Assembly (NCBI GenBank): GCA_002631855.1
Contig: NTLF01000020.1
Coordinates: 342,996 to 406,995, forward strand
Reading direction: 5' to 3'
DNA: 64,000 bases
From: Zunongwangia sp. ESRF-bin46
GTDB taxonomy: Bacteria; Bacteroidota; Bacteroidia; Flavobacteriales; Flavobacteriaceae
Below, piece by piece: positions 1 through 8,252 of this stretch (positions are counted from its first letter, which is position 1; each line of letters opens with the position of its first letter). The translations under genes were made by a program, and so were the position numbers. Below the pieces are notes generated by a model that did no database searches, was not told the origin of the DNA, and saw only the letters and a list, made by a program, of their open reading frames with translations.

Positions 1-593
1 TAGGTCGTATGCAAACCGCAACTACGTGTAGTACTTGTAGTGGAGCAGGTCAAATTGTAGATCAAAAACCCACCAATGCAGATGCACATGGTATGTTAGC
101 TACCGAAGAAACAGTTTCTATAAAAATCCCAGCAGGGGTAGTAGATGGGATGCAACTTAAAGTTTCTGGAAAAGGAAACGATGCACCAGGCAATGGTATT
201 GCAGGTGACCTATTAGTTGCGATTGAAGAAAAAGACCATCCTACCTTAAAAAGAGAGGGAGATAACTTGCATTATGATCTTTATATAAGCTTTCCAGAAG
301 CTACTTTGGGGGCTTCAAAAGAAATTGATACCGTAAGTGGAAAAGTGCGTATAAAAGTTGAGCCTGGGGTACAAAGTGGAAAGATACTAAGGCTTCGTAA
401 TAAAGGAATACCAAGTATTAATGGATATGGGTCTGGAGATTTACTAGTGCATGTAAATGTATGGACACCAAAAACATTAAGTAAAGAACAACGTGCTTTT
501 TTTGAGAAAATGACTGATGATGAACACTTTCAACCTAAGCCTGAAAAAGAAGACAAATCATTTTTTGAAAAGGTAAAAGACATGTTTTCTTAA
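1..593 (+). CDS. dnaJ: Molecular chaperone DnaJ, C-terminal part (5' end outside window)
   Basis: This is the C-terminal half of the Hsp40 co-chaperone that delivers unfolded clients to DnaK and stimulates its ATPase. The reading frame is open from base 3, so the gene starts before the window; the ATG at 9 is internal. Visible are the last zinc-finger repeat (CSTCSGAG, bases 27-50) and the two beta-sandwich client-binding domains, with typical stretches such as IPAGVVDGMQLKVSGKG and GDLLVHVNVWTPKTL. The tail is charged and ends FFEKVKDMFS. The J-domain and first zinc repeats are missing only because of the window edge. A strong hairpin terminator follows at 682-719. Confidence 0.95.
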   Translation, partial: GRMQTATTCSTCSGAGQIVDQKPTNADAHGMLATEETVSIKIPAGVVDGMQLKVSGKGNDAPGNGIAGDLLVAIEEKDHPTLKREGDNLHYDLYISFPEATLGASKEIDTVSGKVRIKVEPGVQSGKILRLRNKGIPSINGYGSGDLLVHVNVWTPKTLSKEQRAFFEKMTDDEHFQPKPEKEDKSFFEKVKDMFS

Positions 594-681
594 ATAAACG
601 TTAATTAAATAATTTTTACCTATATTTGATTCATCGCTATACTTAATAGTGATAATTTTTCTTTTTCATAGCAATTTTTTT

Positions 682-719
682 CCCACCCTTTATTTATAGA
701 GGGTGGGTTTTGTTTTTTT
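682..719 (+). terminator. Rho-independent terminator of dnaJ
   Basis: A stem of CCCACCC (682-688) with GGGTGGG (701-707), extended by further AT pairs around a TTTA loop, is followed by a T-rich tract at 708-719. It lies 90 bases after the dnaJ stop codon. Confidence 0.85.
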
Positions 720-723
720 AAGG

Positions 724-746
724 AATTAAGGCCCTTAGCCTTAATT
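724..746. repeat. Perfect 9-bp inverted repeat between dnaJ and the ABC operon
   Basis: AATTAAGGC (724-732) pairs with GCCTTAATT (738-746) across a 5-base loop. No T-tract follows, so it is more likely a protein-binding site or processing hairpin than a second terminator. Function unknown. Confidence 0.4.
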
Positions 747-825
747 ATTCTTCATAATAAAGCCTTGAAAACTGTAACAATCTATAGTTTTTTTGCACTA
801 ACAAATTAAATTACTTAGAATACTA

Positions 826-855
826 TTTGCCTTCAGGGGCATTTCAATATCTTTA
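826..855 (+). promoter_or_regulatory. Bacteroidota-type promoter for the ABC exporter operon
   Basis: TTTG at 826-829 and TATCTTTA at 848-855 are separated by 18 bases. This matches the -33 TTTG / -7 TAnnTTTG arrangement of the Bacteroidota primary sigma factor, with one mismatch in the last -7 base. It lies 20 bases before the ATG at 876. Confidence 0.45.
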
Positions 856-875
856 CGAAATCGATAGTAAAAATT

Positions 876-1802
876 ATGGAAAAACTTTTAGTAGCAAACA
901 ATGTTTCCAAAACATTTGGCAAGCACAAAGCGATAAATAACATTTCAGTTGAGGTGCCAAAAGGAAGCGTTTTTGGTTTGTTAGGTCCTAACGGAGCAGG
1001 AAAAACAACTTTTATTCGTGTAATCAATCAAATCACCATGCCCGATACTGGGGAGGTGATTTTGGATGGTGAAAAACTACAACCGCACCACATACAATAT
1101 ATTGGATATTTACCTGAAGAACGGGGTCTGTACAAGTCCATGAAAGTAGGAGAACAGGCTTTGTATTTAGCTCAATTAAAAGGGCTGAGTAAAACCGAAG
1201 CTAAAGAACGGCTAAAATATTGGTTTGACCGATTGGAAATTGGCGATTGGTGGAACAAAAAAATACAAGAACTATCCAAAGGGATGGCACAAAAAATTCA
1301 ATTTGTGGTTACCGTAATGCACAACCCAAAACTGTTGATTTTTGATGAACCTTTTAGTGGTTTCGACCCTATAAATGCTAACTTAATAAAAGACGAAATA
1401 TTAAAATTGCGCGATGATGGGGCAACGATAATTTTTTCAACACATCGTATGGAGTCAGTTGAAGAAATGTGCGACCATATTGCGCTTATCAATAAAGGAA
1501 ACAAAATATTGGACGGTAAATTGGTCGATATTAAACGAGAATATAAATCGAACACCTATGAGGTTGGTATTCAGGCAGAATACCCCGATGTGGTCACGGC
1601 CGATTTAAAAGAGAAATTCAAATTATTTCCAGCAACTTTTAAAAGCATTAATAACGAATTACAGTATAAAATTCAGATTCCAGAAACGCATACCGCCAAC
1701 GATTTAATCACGTATTTAACTGGAAAAGGAGAGCTTACCCATTTTGTAGAGGTAATCCCTTCAGCAAACGATATTTTTATAGAAACTGTACGTAACAACT
1801 AA
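876..1802 (+). CDS. ABC transporter ATP-binding protein (NatA-like, ABC-2 exporter)
   Basis: This is the ATPase subunit of an ABC-2 type exporter and works with the permease encoded 10 bases downstream. Walker A (GPNGAGKT) lies near residues 39-46, Walker B with the catalytic Glu (LLIFDEPFSGFD) near 155, and the H-loop is STHR. The signature is LSKGM rather than LSGGQ, a common variant in this subgroup. Residues from about 225 on resemble the DUF4162 C-terminal extension of NatA-like proteins. A -33/-7 pair lies just upstream, so this is probably the first gene of an operon with the permease and MscS channel. The substrate cannot be told; sodium or a peptide/antibiotic are family possibilities. 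Confidence 0.9.
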   Translation: MEKLLVANNVSKTFGKHKAINNISVEVPKGSVFGLLGPNGAGKTTFIRVINQITMPDTGEVILDGEKLQPHHIQYIGYLPEERGLYKSMKVGEQALYLAQLKGLSKTEAKERLKYWFDRLEIGDWWNKKIQELSKGMAQKIQFVVTVMHNPKLLIFDEPFSGFDPINANLIKDEILKLRDDGATIIFSTHRMESVEEMCDHIALINKGNKILDGKLVDIKREYKSNTYEVGIQAEYPDVVTADLKEKFKLFPATFKSINNELQYKIQIPETHTANDLITYLTGKGELTHFVEVIPSANDIFIETVRNN

Positions 1803-1812
1803 TCAATAGGAT

Positions 1813-3120
1813 ATGAATCATCTTTCCCTAATATTAAAAAGAGAGTACTTAAATAAAGTAAGAAACAAGTCCTTTATCATCATGACGTTCTTAAGTCCGT
1901 TGATATTGGTTGGTATTTTTACGTTGGTTGCCTATTTGTCTGATGTTAATAGCGATAGCATACGAACCATTACGATTTTGGACGAAAGCAACCTGTTTGT
2001 CGATGAGTTTGAAGATACCGGTTCAATAGACTATAAGCCATTGAGTGATATTTCACTTTCTGAAGCAAAAAAACTATCTGAAGAATCAGAATATTACGGT
2101 TTTTTGTACATCCCCAAGACACAAACAATTGATGAGCTTGCCAACAAGATTACTTTTTATTCTGAAGATTCACCGTCTTTAACCATTATGGACGATATTC
2201 AGGATGCCATTGAAGAAAAAGTAAACAAAGAAAAACTTCAGGAAGCCGGAATAGACCCAAATAAGATTGATGAACTTCGCATAAAAATTGATACAAACTT
2301 AGAAACCTATGCTGGGCAAGAAACCTCAAAATTGGGCTCAGGTCTTAAATTAATTTTTGGTGGTGCAGCTGGATATTTACTGTTTATGTTCATCATTATC
2401 TACGGAAATATGATTATGCGTAGTGTAATTGAAGAAAAGACTAGTAGGATTATTGAGGTGATCATCTCTTCAGTAAAACCGATGAAGCTTTTATTGGGTA
2501 AAATTTTCGGTACAACCTTAGCGGGAATCACTCAGTTTTTAGCTTGGATTATATTAATAGGTGTGTTTAGCATTGTAGTGACTTCAATTTTAGGGATAGA
2601 TCCTTCATCTGTACAAACCCCGCAACAGCAAATGCTTGAAGCCAATGGTAGCGGCGCAGAGCAAATAGCATTAGAAGTGATTCACGAAATAAACTCGTTA
2701 CCTATTGCTAATTTAATTATCATGTTTGTCCTATTCTTTATTGGAGGGTACTTGTTATATGCATCTTTATATGCGGCCATTGGTGCTGCTGTTGATAGTG
2801 AAACGGATACACAACAATTTATGATGCCTATATTAATGCCTTTAATATTGGCGGTTTATGTAGGTTTCTTTACCGTAATTGATAACCCTCATGGTACGGT
2901 ATCACAAATATTTTCTTTTATACCTTTTACTTCACCTGTAGTCATGTTAATGCGTATTCCATTTGGTGTGCCTATTTGGCAACAAATTGTATCAGTAGTT
3001 ATTTTATTTGGTACATTTATGGGTACAGTTTGGTTCGCTTCAAAAATTTACCGAGTTGGTATTTTAATGTATGGAAAAAAGGCGAGCTATAAAGAGATTA
3101 TCAAGTGGCTTAAATACTAA
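1813..3120 (+). CDS. ABC-2 type transporter permease (NatB-like)
   Basis: This is the membrane partner of the preceding ATPase. The first transmembrane helix (about residues 20-41) is followed by a roughly 135-residue extracytoplasmic region rich in acidic residues. A cluster of further helices starts near residue 175 with GLKLIFGGAAGYLLFMF. The cytoplasmic stretch EEKTSRIIEVIISSVKPMKLLLGK is the conserved coupling segment of ABC-2 permeases. The length (435 aa) and layout fit the ABC2_membrane_3/NatB family. It is followed 2 bases later by an MscS channel gene, so translation is probably coupled. Confidence 0.9.
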   Translation: MNHLSLILKREYLNKVRNKSFIIMTFLSPLILVGIFTLVAYLSDVNSDSIRTITILDESNLFVDEFEDTGSIDYKPLSDISLSEAKKLSEESEYYGFLYIPKTQTIDELANKITFYSEDSPSLTIMDDIQDAIEEKVNKEKLQEAGIDPNKIDELRIKIDTNLETYAGQETSKLGSGLKLIFGGAAGYLLFMFIIIYGNMIMRSVIEEKTSRIIEVIISSVKPMKLLLGKIFGTTLAGITQFLAWIILIGVFSIVVTSILGIDPSSVQTPQQQMLEANGSGAEQIALEVIHEINSLPIANLIIMFVLFFIGGYLLYASLYAAIGAAVDSETDTQQFMMPILMPLILAVYVGFFTVIDNPHGTVSQIFSFIPFTSPVVMLMRIPFGVPIWQQIVSVVILFGTFMGTVWFASKIYRVGILMYGKKASYKEIIKWLKY

Positions 3121-3122
3121 AG

Positions 3123-4019
3123 ATGATTCAGCAGGAAAAGGTTTCTGAAAAAATAGAACATGTAGTAAAAAACGATATTTGGGGAAATATTAAAGAATTT
3201 CTTCAACTAGGCTTCCATTTTGGCGAAGGTGACAAACAGGTTAATATAACCATTGGGTTGCTATTGCTGGTAATTATCTCCTTCCTTATAGCAAGTTTTA
3301 TATTAAAATGGATACGAAAACTCTACACACGAAAAATGCAAGAAACAGATAAGCGTAAGTTTATCAGTGTTTTTAAGTTTATAAAGTATGTTACGTATAT
3401 TCTTGTAGTTTTTATTGTTTTAAGTGTTGCCGGATTTAACATTACTCCTTTTTTAGCGGCATCAGCGGCATTGTTGGTTGGTTTGGGGTTGGCACTTCAA
3501 GACCTTTTTAAAGATATAATTGGTGGTATTTTCATTATTCTTGATAAATCATTGTTAGTAGGGGACATTATAGAACTAAACAGCAAAGTTGGCAGGGTGA
3601 TCGATATTAAGCTACGTACTACACGTGCCATTACTCGTGATGATAAGATTATCATTATCCCTAATCATAAGTTTATTACCGATACTATATACAATTACAC
3701 CCAGAACCATCGAACTACTAGAGAGTTTGTAAGAGTTGGTGTTGCTTATGGAAGTGATACAACTTTGGTTAAAGAATTGCTCTTACAAAGTGCCGAAAAA
3801 CAAAAAGGTGTGTTAAAAAGTCCTAAACCTTTCGTATTATTTGAGGATTTTGGAGATTCAGCGCTTATATTTAGTATCTACTTTTATATCGGTGATAGTT
3901 TTGTAGATCCCCGAATTAAAAGTGAAATGCGTTTTCGTATAGACCAACTGTTTAGAGAAAACCAAATTACTATCCCGTTCCCGCAACGCGATGTACACTT
4001 ATTTCAAACTAAAAAATAA
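3123..4019 (+). CDS. Mechanosensitive ion channel, MscS family
   Basis: This is a small-conductance mechanosensitive channel that releases osmolytes on hypo-osmotic shock. Three transmembrane segments are visible (roughly residues 42-63, 86-105 and 108-135). The last is the pore helix, with the Gly/Ala-rich AASAALLVGLGLALQDLFKD pattern. It is followed by the beta domain (DIIEL near residue 155) and a mixed C-terminal domain. At 298 aa it is close to E. coli MscS (286 aa). It is tightly spaced after the ABC permease, so co-transcription is likely. Confidence 0.92.
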   Translation: MIQQEKVSEKIEHVVKNDIWGNIKEFLQLGFHFGEGDKQVNITIGLLLLVIISFLIASFILKWIRKLYTRKMQETDKRKFISVFKFIKYVTYILVVFIVLSVAGFNITPFLAASAALLVGLGLALQDLFKDIIGGIFIILDKSLLVGDIIELNSKVGRVIDIKLRTTRAITRDDKIIIIPNHKFITDTIYNYTQNHRTTREFVRVGVAYGSDTTLVKELLLQSAEKQKGVLKSPKPFVLFEDFGDSALIFSIYFYIGDSFVDPRIKSEMRFRIDQLFRENQITIPFPQRDVHLFQTKK

Positions 4020-4028
4020 AGAACGACT

Positions 4029-4961
4029 TTGATAAACAAACACAATCAACAAATTAAAAAAGTATTTACAACATTTCTTATTTTAATTTGCACTGCAACT
4101 TTTGCTCAAACTACCGATCTTGCTAGAGTAGAATATTTAAATATTCCTTTTTCAAAATCAGATAATTCAATTAGTAGATATAGAGCGCTAGTTCAAGCAC
4201 CAATCCCTTTAGATGAAGAAAAGAATAGTATTTTTGTTGTAAGTTTGGAATACCGTTACATAGATTTTTCATTAAAAGATACTGAAGATATTTCTGCTTT
4301 TGGAGACAATCTAGTTGACTCGTCTCAAGACATGAGACTTAATTTAGGGTATACCTGGAAATATAATAAAGATTGGCGTTTTGGTGTTAGGGTAGGGGCT
4401 CGAATAAACTCTACTTTAGAAGGTGAAATTGTAAATGACGACCTTATTTACGAAGGAGGTATTTACGCTATTTTAGATAAAAAGAAGGATACTACTATTG
4501 CCAAACCCTATCGACTAATATTAGGACTTACATATTCTAGTACACCCGGCCGAAATTACCCATTGCCACTAATTAATTACTTTAGAGAGTTCCGTCCAAA
4601 CTGGACATTCACTCTCGGAGTACCAAAAACCAATGTTCGCCATTATTTAAATGATAGCCATAAAGACGCTATACAAGCTTTTGCTACGTTAGATAATATT
4701 TTTGCGAACCTTCAAACTAATTTTGTTCCAATGTCAAGTCAAAATCCTAATAATAAGCAGGTAGAAAATATTGAACATACGGTTGGACTTTTAGGATTAG
4801 GCTATGAACACTTTTTTACAGACCATTTATTGTTTTATGGCTATGCCGCACATTCAGTTTATAACAACTTTAGGATGGAAAACAATGATGGTGAAAAAAT
4901 CTATGAAATTAATTCTACAAACACCCCTTATTTTCGAGCTGGGTTTAAATTTAAATACTAA
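4029..4961 (+). CDS. Secreted/outer-membrane protein, DUF6268-like
   Basis: The N-terminus has a signal peptide (basic start, then FTTFLILICTATFAQ, cleavage after about residue 26). The rest alternates short beta strands, such as SLEYRYIDFSL and LRLNLGYTWKYN, and ends FRAGFKFKY with a terminal aromatic, as in outer-membrane beta-barrels. It resembles the Bacteroidota DUF6268 family, whose function is unknown. The start is TTG, 9 bases after the MscS stop. The next gene (response regulator) begins 6 bases after its stop, so all three are probably co-transcribed. Confidence 0.7.
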   Translation: MINKHNQQIKKVFTTFLILICTATFAQTTDLARVEYLNIPFSKSDNSISRYRALVQAPIPLDEEKNSIFVVSLEYRYIDFSLKDTEDISAFGDNLVDSSQDMRLNLGYTWKYNKDWRFGVRVGARINSTLEGEIVNDDLIYEGGIYAILDKKKDTTIAKPYRLILGLTYSSTPGRNYPLPLINYFREFRPNWTFTLGVPKTNVRHYLNDSHKDAIQAFATLDNIFANLQTNFVPMSSQNPNNKQVENIEHTVGLLGLGYEHFFTDHLLFYGYAAHSVYNNFRMENNDGEKIYEINSTNTPYFRAGFKFKY

Positions 4962-4967
4962 CAACCA

Positions 4968-6131
4968 ATGCCTAAGATTTTAATAATTGAAGACGAAGCC
5001 GCTATTCGGCGTGTGCTGGTAAAAATTCTAACTGAAGAAAACGACACCTACGAAGTTACGGAAGCCGAAGATGGTCTAGAAGGCACCGAACTTATTAAAG
5101 ATAAAGATTTCGATCTCGTCTTGTGCGATATTAAAATGCCAAAAATGGATGGGGTAGAAGTACTGGAATCCATAAAAAAAATAAAACCAGAAACACCTAT
5201 TGTCATGATCTCTGGCCATGGCGATATTGATACCGCAGTAAATACCATGCGAATGGGTGCGTTCGATTATATTTCAAAACCACCAGACTTAAATCGCTTA
5301 CTTAACACGGTCCGGATAGCCTTAGACAGGAAAGAATTAGTGGTTGAAAACACTCGTTTAAAGAAAAAGGTAAGTAAGAATTACCAAATGATTGGGGAGT
5401 CTGAAGAAGTTGTCCACATTAAGGATATGATCGAAAAAGTAGCTCCAACCGAAGCAAGGGTTCTAATTACTGGTCCTAACGGAACTGGTAAAGAATTGGT
5501 AGCTCACTGGTTGCATCAAAAAAGCGATCGTAATAAAGGACCAATGATTGAGGTTAATTGTGCCGCCATACCAAGTGAGTTAATTGAAAGTGAGCTGTTT
5601 GGTCATGTAAAGGGAGCTTTTACCAATGCCAATAAAGATCGTGCAGGTAAATTTGAAGCTGCCAATAAAGGAACAATTTTTCTAGACGAAGTAGGCGATA
5701 TGAGTCTTTCCGCACAAGCAAAAGTATTACGGGCACTTCAAGAAAATAAAGTACAGCGTGTAGGTAGTGATAAAGATATAAAAGTAAATGTACGCGTTGT
5801 TGCTGCTACCAATAAGGACTTAAAAAAAGAAATTGAAGAAGGCAATTTCAGGGAAGATTTATACCATCGATTAGCAGTAATTTTAATTAAAGTTCCACCG
5901 TTAAACGAACGTCGAGACGATATTCCGCTATTGGTAGAATATTTTAGTAAAAAGATAGCTGATGAACACGGGACAGCCCACAAGAAATTTTCTGACAAAG
6001 CCTTAAAAAAATTAAAAGAATACGACTGGACAGGTAATATTCGAGAGCTTCGTAATGTTGTAGAACGTTTAATAATATTAGGCGGGGCCGAAGTAAGTGA
6101 AAAGGATGTAAAACTATTTGCTAGTAAATAA
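4968..6131 (+). CDS. Sigma-54-type response regulator without a DNA-binding domain
   Basis: An N-terminal receiver domain (residues 3-118) has the acidic pair EDE, phospho-acceptor Asp54 (CDIKMPKMDG) and the SGHG segment. It is followed by an AAA+ domain with Walker A GPNGTGKE (about 168-175), Walker B with FLDEVGD near 238, and the sensor II segment GNIRELRNVVERL. Two departures from NtrC are visible. The sigma-54-contacting loop reads GAFTNA (about 215-220) instead of GAFTGA. The protein also stops right after the AAA+ domain, so no Fis-type helix-turn-helix is present. It may activate from solution or have lost sigma-54 activation. No histidine kinase gene is adjacent. Confidence 0.88.
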   Translation: MPKILIIEDEAAIRRVLVKILTEENDTYEVTEAEDGLEGTELIKDKDFDLVLCDIKMPKMDGVEVLESIKKIKPETPIVMISGHGDIDTAVNTMRMGAFDYISKPPDLNRLLNTVRIALDRKELVVENTRLKKKVSKNYQMIGESEEVVHIKDMIEKVAPTEARVLITGPNGTGKELVAHWLHQKSDRNKGPMIEVNCAAIPSELIESELFGHVKGAFTNANKDRAGKFEAANKGTIFLDEVGDMSLSAQAKVLRALQENKVQRVGSDKDIKVNVRVVAATNKDLKKEIEEGNFREDLYHRLAVILIKVPPLNERRDDIPLLVEYFSKKIADEHGTAHKKFSDKALKKLKEYDWTGNIRELRNVVERLIILGGAEVSEKDVKLFASK

Positions 6132-6137
6132 TAATTT

Positions 6138-6168
6138 ATGTGCTGTAATTAGCACGTGACTTTTTATT
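6138..6168 (+). terminator. Possible weak terminator between convergent genes
   Basis: GTGCT (6140-6144) pairs with AGCAC (6151-6155), with weaker outer pairs, followed by a T-rich stretch at 6160-6169. The stem is short. The T-tract runs into the end of the convergent lipoprotein gene. Confidence 0.35.
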
Positions 6169-7195
6169 TAGGAGGAAACAATATTGGTAGTCTATAAACA
6201 CGGTCATGTTCAGGTTTTCCTGAAGCATTGGAACGGTTAAATACCAAATAGCCACGTTCATCATCGGGGGCATTAAAAACTATCTCTTTTTCAAATGCGA
6301 CAAAATTTTCGGTCATCCAATTGTCTTTTGCTTCAATAATTCCTGAAACCAGTTCATTACCATTCGCGTCTTCTAGTTTGAAAGGAAAGCTACCTTCAAA
6401 AAACCAATAACCGCGGGCTTTTCCTTTGATTGTTAACGGTGAAGAGATATCTTTATTAGGAAGCGGTTTCTCAATCTGTATCAATTCTGCTATTTGCTTT
6501 TTTTCTTGGTCTGCGTCAAAGAAAGTTAAAGATTCTATCATTTTATACAATCTTTCAATATCCGAGTCAGCAATTTTTCCGAAAAATTTTACTGAATCTT
6601 CACCCATAGGATCGCAAGATTCCATTGGTTTAGATTCTCCAGCAACACTAAAACAAGTTGCATTAAAATTATCTATTGGCAAGTGAATAAAGATGGTTCC
6701 ATATTCATCCCAATCCTTTGGATGTTCATCAACTTTCAGCATAAATGCCCAAGGTTGATCGTTTTCCAATAGAAAAACTTTTGACTTTTCTTTATTTAGT
6801 TTAAAATTGACAGGCAACGATTTTCCCCAATCATTAAAAGAGAGTTGCTTACCGTTAGGCATTTCAGTTCCGAAGCCTTTGGGCATAAAGCTTATGTAAA
6901 ATGCCTCAGGTGCTTCATGAAATGCAAAAGGAGGATCTTGATTGGGTTTCTTTTCATATAAATTTATAACAGGAGTATTTCCAGGTAGTTTACTTTCTAG
7001 CACGGTAAATGTTGGTGGAAAATCAATCGCAAAATGCCATGTGTTATTACGGTAGGGTGTCATTTCTGTAGAATCTTTGGGTAATTCTTTTTCTATTGTT
7101 TCAGAATTGTCCTCCGTATCTTTTTCACCTTTTGGCTCATTACAGCTTAAAAGCAGTAGAGGGATAAATATGAATGTAAAATGTAATAGTCTCAT
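6164..7195 (-). CDS. Lipoprotein with a C-terminal Gmad2-like domain
   Basis: The N-terminus is a lipoprotein signal (hydrophobic core then LLLLSC, lipid Cys18), followed by an acidic Ser/Glu/Thr-rich linker. Residues from about 50 to 225 form a domain I do not recognise. The C-terminal ~95 residues (SPLTIKGKARGYWFFEG, then DNWMTENFVAF) match the Gmad2 immunoglobulin-like domain found in spore-germination and other secreted proteins. It is probably a periplasmic or outer-membrane protein of unknown role. It is transcribed alone, convergent with the response regulator and divergent from PPK2. Confidence 0.7.
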   Translation of the reverse strand: MRLLHFTFIFIPLLLLSCNEPKGEKDTEDNSETIEKELPKDSTEMTPYRNNTWHFAIDFPPTFTVLESKLPGNTPVINLYEKKPNQDPPFAFHEAPEAFYISFMPKGFGTEMPNGKQLSFNDWGKSLPVNFKLNKEKSKVFLLENDQPWAFMLKVDEHPKDWDEYGTIFIHLPIDNFNATCFSVAGESKPMESCDPMGEDSVKFFGKIADSDIERLYKMIESLTFFDADQEKKQIAELIQIEKPLPNKDISSPLTIKGKARGYWFFEGSFPFKLEDANGNELVSGIIEAKDNWMTENFVAFEKEIVFNAPDDERGYLVFNRSNASGKPEHDRVYRLPILFPPK

Positions 7196-7317
7196 TTACA
7201 GTTTGTTTTAAAATAATTTACAGAATTCAACAGAAAAAAAGTTTAAAATTTTATTAAAATCAATAGGATTTCCCTGTTAAAACAAATGCCTTCAAAAAAA
7301 CTTTTATCTTTATCAAT

Positions 7318-8196
7318 ATGAAAAAAATAGATATTTCCGATTTTAAAGTTGAAAAAGAGGTAGAAATTTCAGCCTTAAAAACAGCTATAGATTTAAATGC
7401 TACTAAAGACGAAATAAAGGATGCTTTGAAAACAACCCGGAAAGATTTGGCGAAGTTTCAAGACACTATGTATGCACACGGAAAGTATGCTGCATTAATT
7501 TGTTTACAAGGAATGGATACGGCAGGGAAAGATAGCTTGATTCGTGAAGTTTTTGAAGAGTTTAACAGCCGTGGGGTTGTAGTGCACAGTTTTAAAACGC
7601 CTTCTAAAAACGAATTGAAACACGATTATCTTTGGCGTCATTACATAGCGTTGCCACAACGTGGGAAGTTTGGTGTTTTTAACCGGACACACTATGAAAA
7701 TGTATTGGTAACTCGAGTACACCCCGAATATATTTTAAATGAAAATTTGCCTGATGTCACTAAAGTTTCAGATATTGATGAATCCTTTTGGCAGAAACGA
7801 TTTGAGCAAATTAATTCTTTCGAAAAAACACTTTCAGAAAACGGTACAATTGTATTTAAATTCTTTTTGAATATTAGTAAAGATGAGCAAAAACACCGAC
7901 TGCTAAGACGGCTAAATAAAAAGAATAAAAACTGGAAATTCTCACCCGGGGATTTAAAAGAGCGTAAACTCTGGGATGAATATATGAAATGTTACGAAGC
8001 CCTTCTAAATAATACATCTACCGATTACGCACCTTGGTATGTGATACCTTCAGATAGTAAACCCACTGCCCGATATTTGGTGTCAAAAATTTTATATGAA
8101 GTTATGACAAGCTTTAAAGACATAAAAGAACCCGAATTAGAACCTGAAATAAAAGCTAAGATTTCAGAATATAAAAATCAATTGGAAAACGAATAG
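7318..8196 (+). CDS. Polyphosphate kinase 2 family protein
   Basis: PPK2 enzymes transfer phosphate between polyphosphate and nucleotides. Walker A (GMDTAGKD) lies at residues 65-72 and the Walker B/lid region FNRTHYENVLVTRVHPE at about 121-137. Arg-rich segments around KHRLLRRL fit the polyP-binding lid. The 292-aa single-domain layout and the NRTHYE variant of the Walker B region suggest a class III-like PPK2 acting on AMP/ADP, but class assignment from sequence alone is uncertain. A weak -7-like TATCTTTA lies at 7305-7312, just before the ATG. Confidence 0.88.
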   Translation: MKKIDISDFKVEKEVEISALKTAIDLNATKDEIKDALKTTRKDLAKFQDTMYAHGKYAALICLQGMDTAGKDSLIREVFEEFNSRGVVVHSFKTPSKNELKHDYLWRHYIALPQRGKFGVFNRTHYENVLVTRVHPEYILNENLPDVTKVSDIDESFWQKRFEQINSFEKTLSENGTIVFKFFLNISKDEQKHRLLRRLNKKNKNWKFSPGDLKERKLWDEYMKCYEALLNNTSTDYAPWYVIPSDSKPTARYLVSKILYEVMTSFKDIKEPELEPEIKAKISEYKNQLENE

Positions 8197-8252
8197 CTTA
8201 GATTACAATGAATATTAATTTATGTCGTTATTCAAATTGAAAAATCTCCTTT

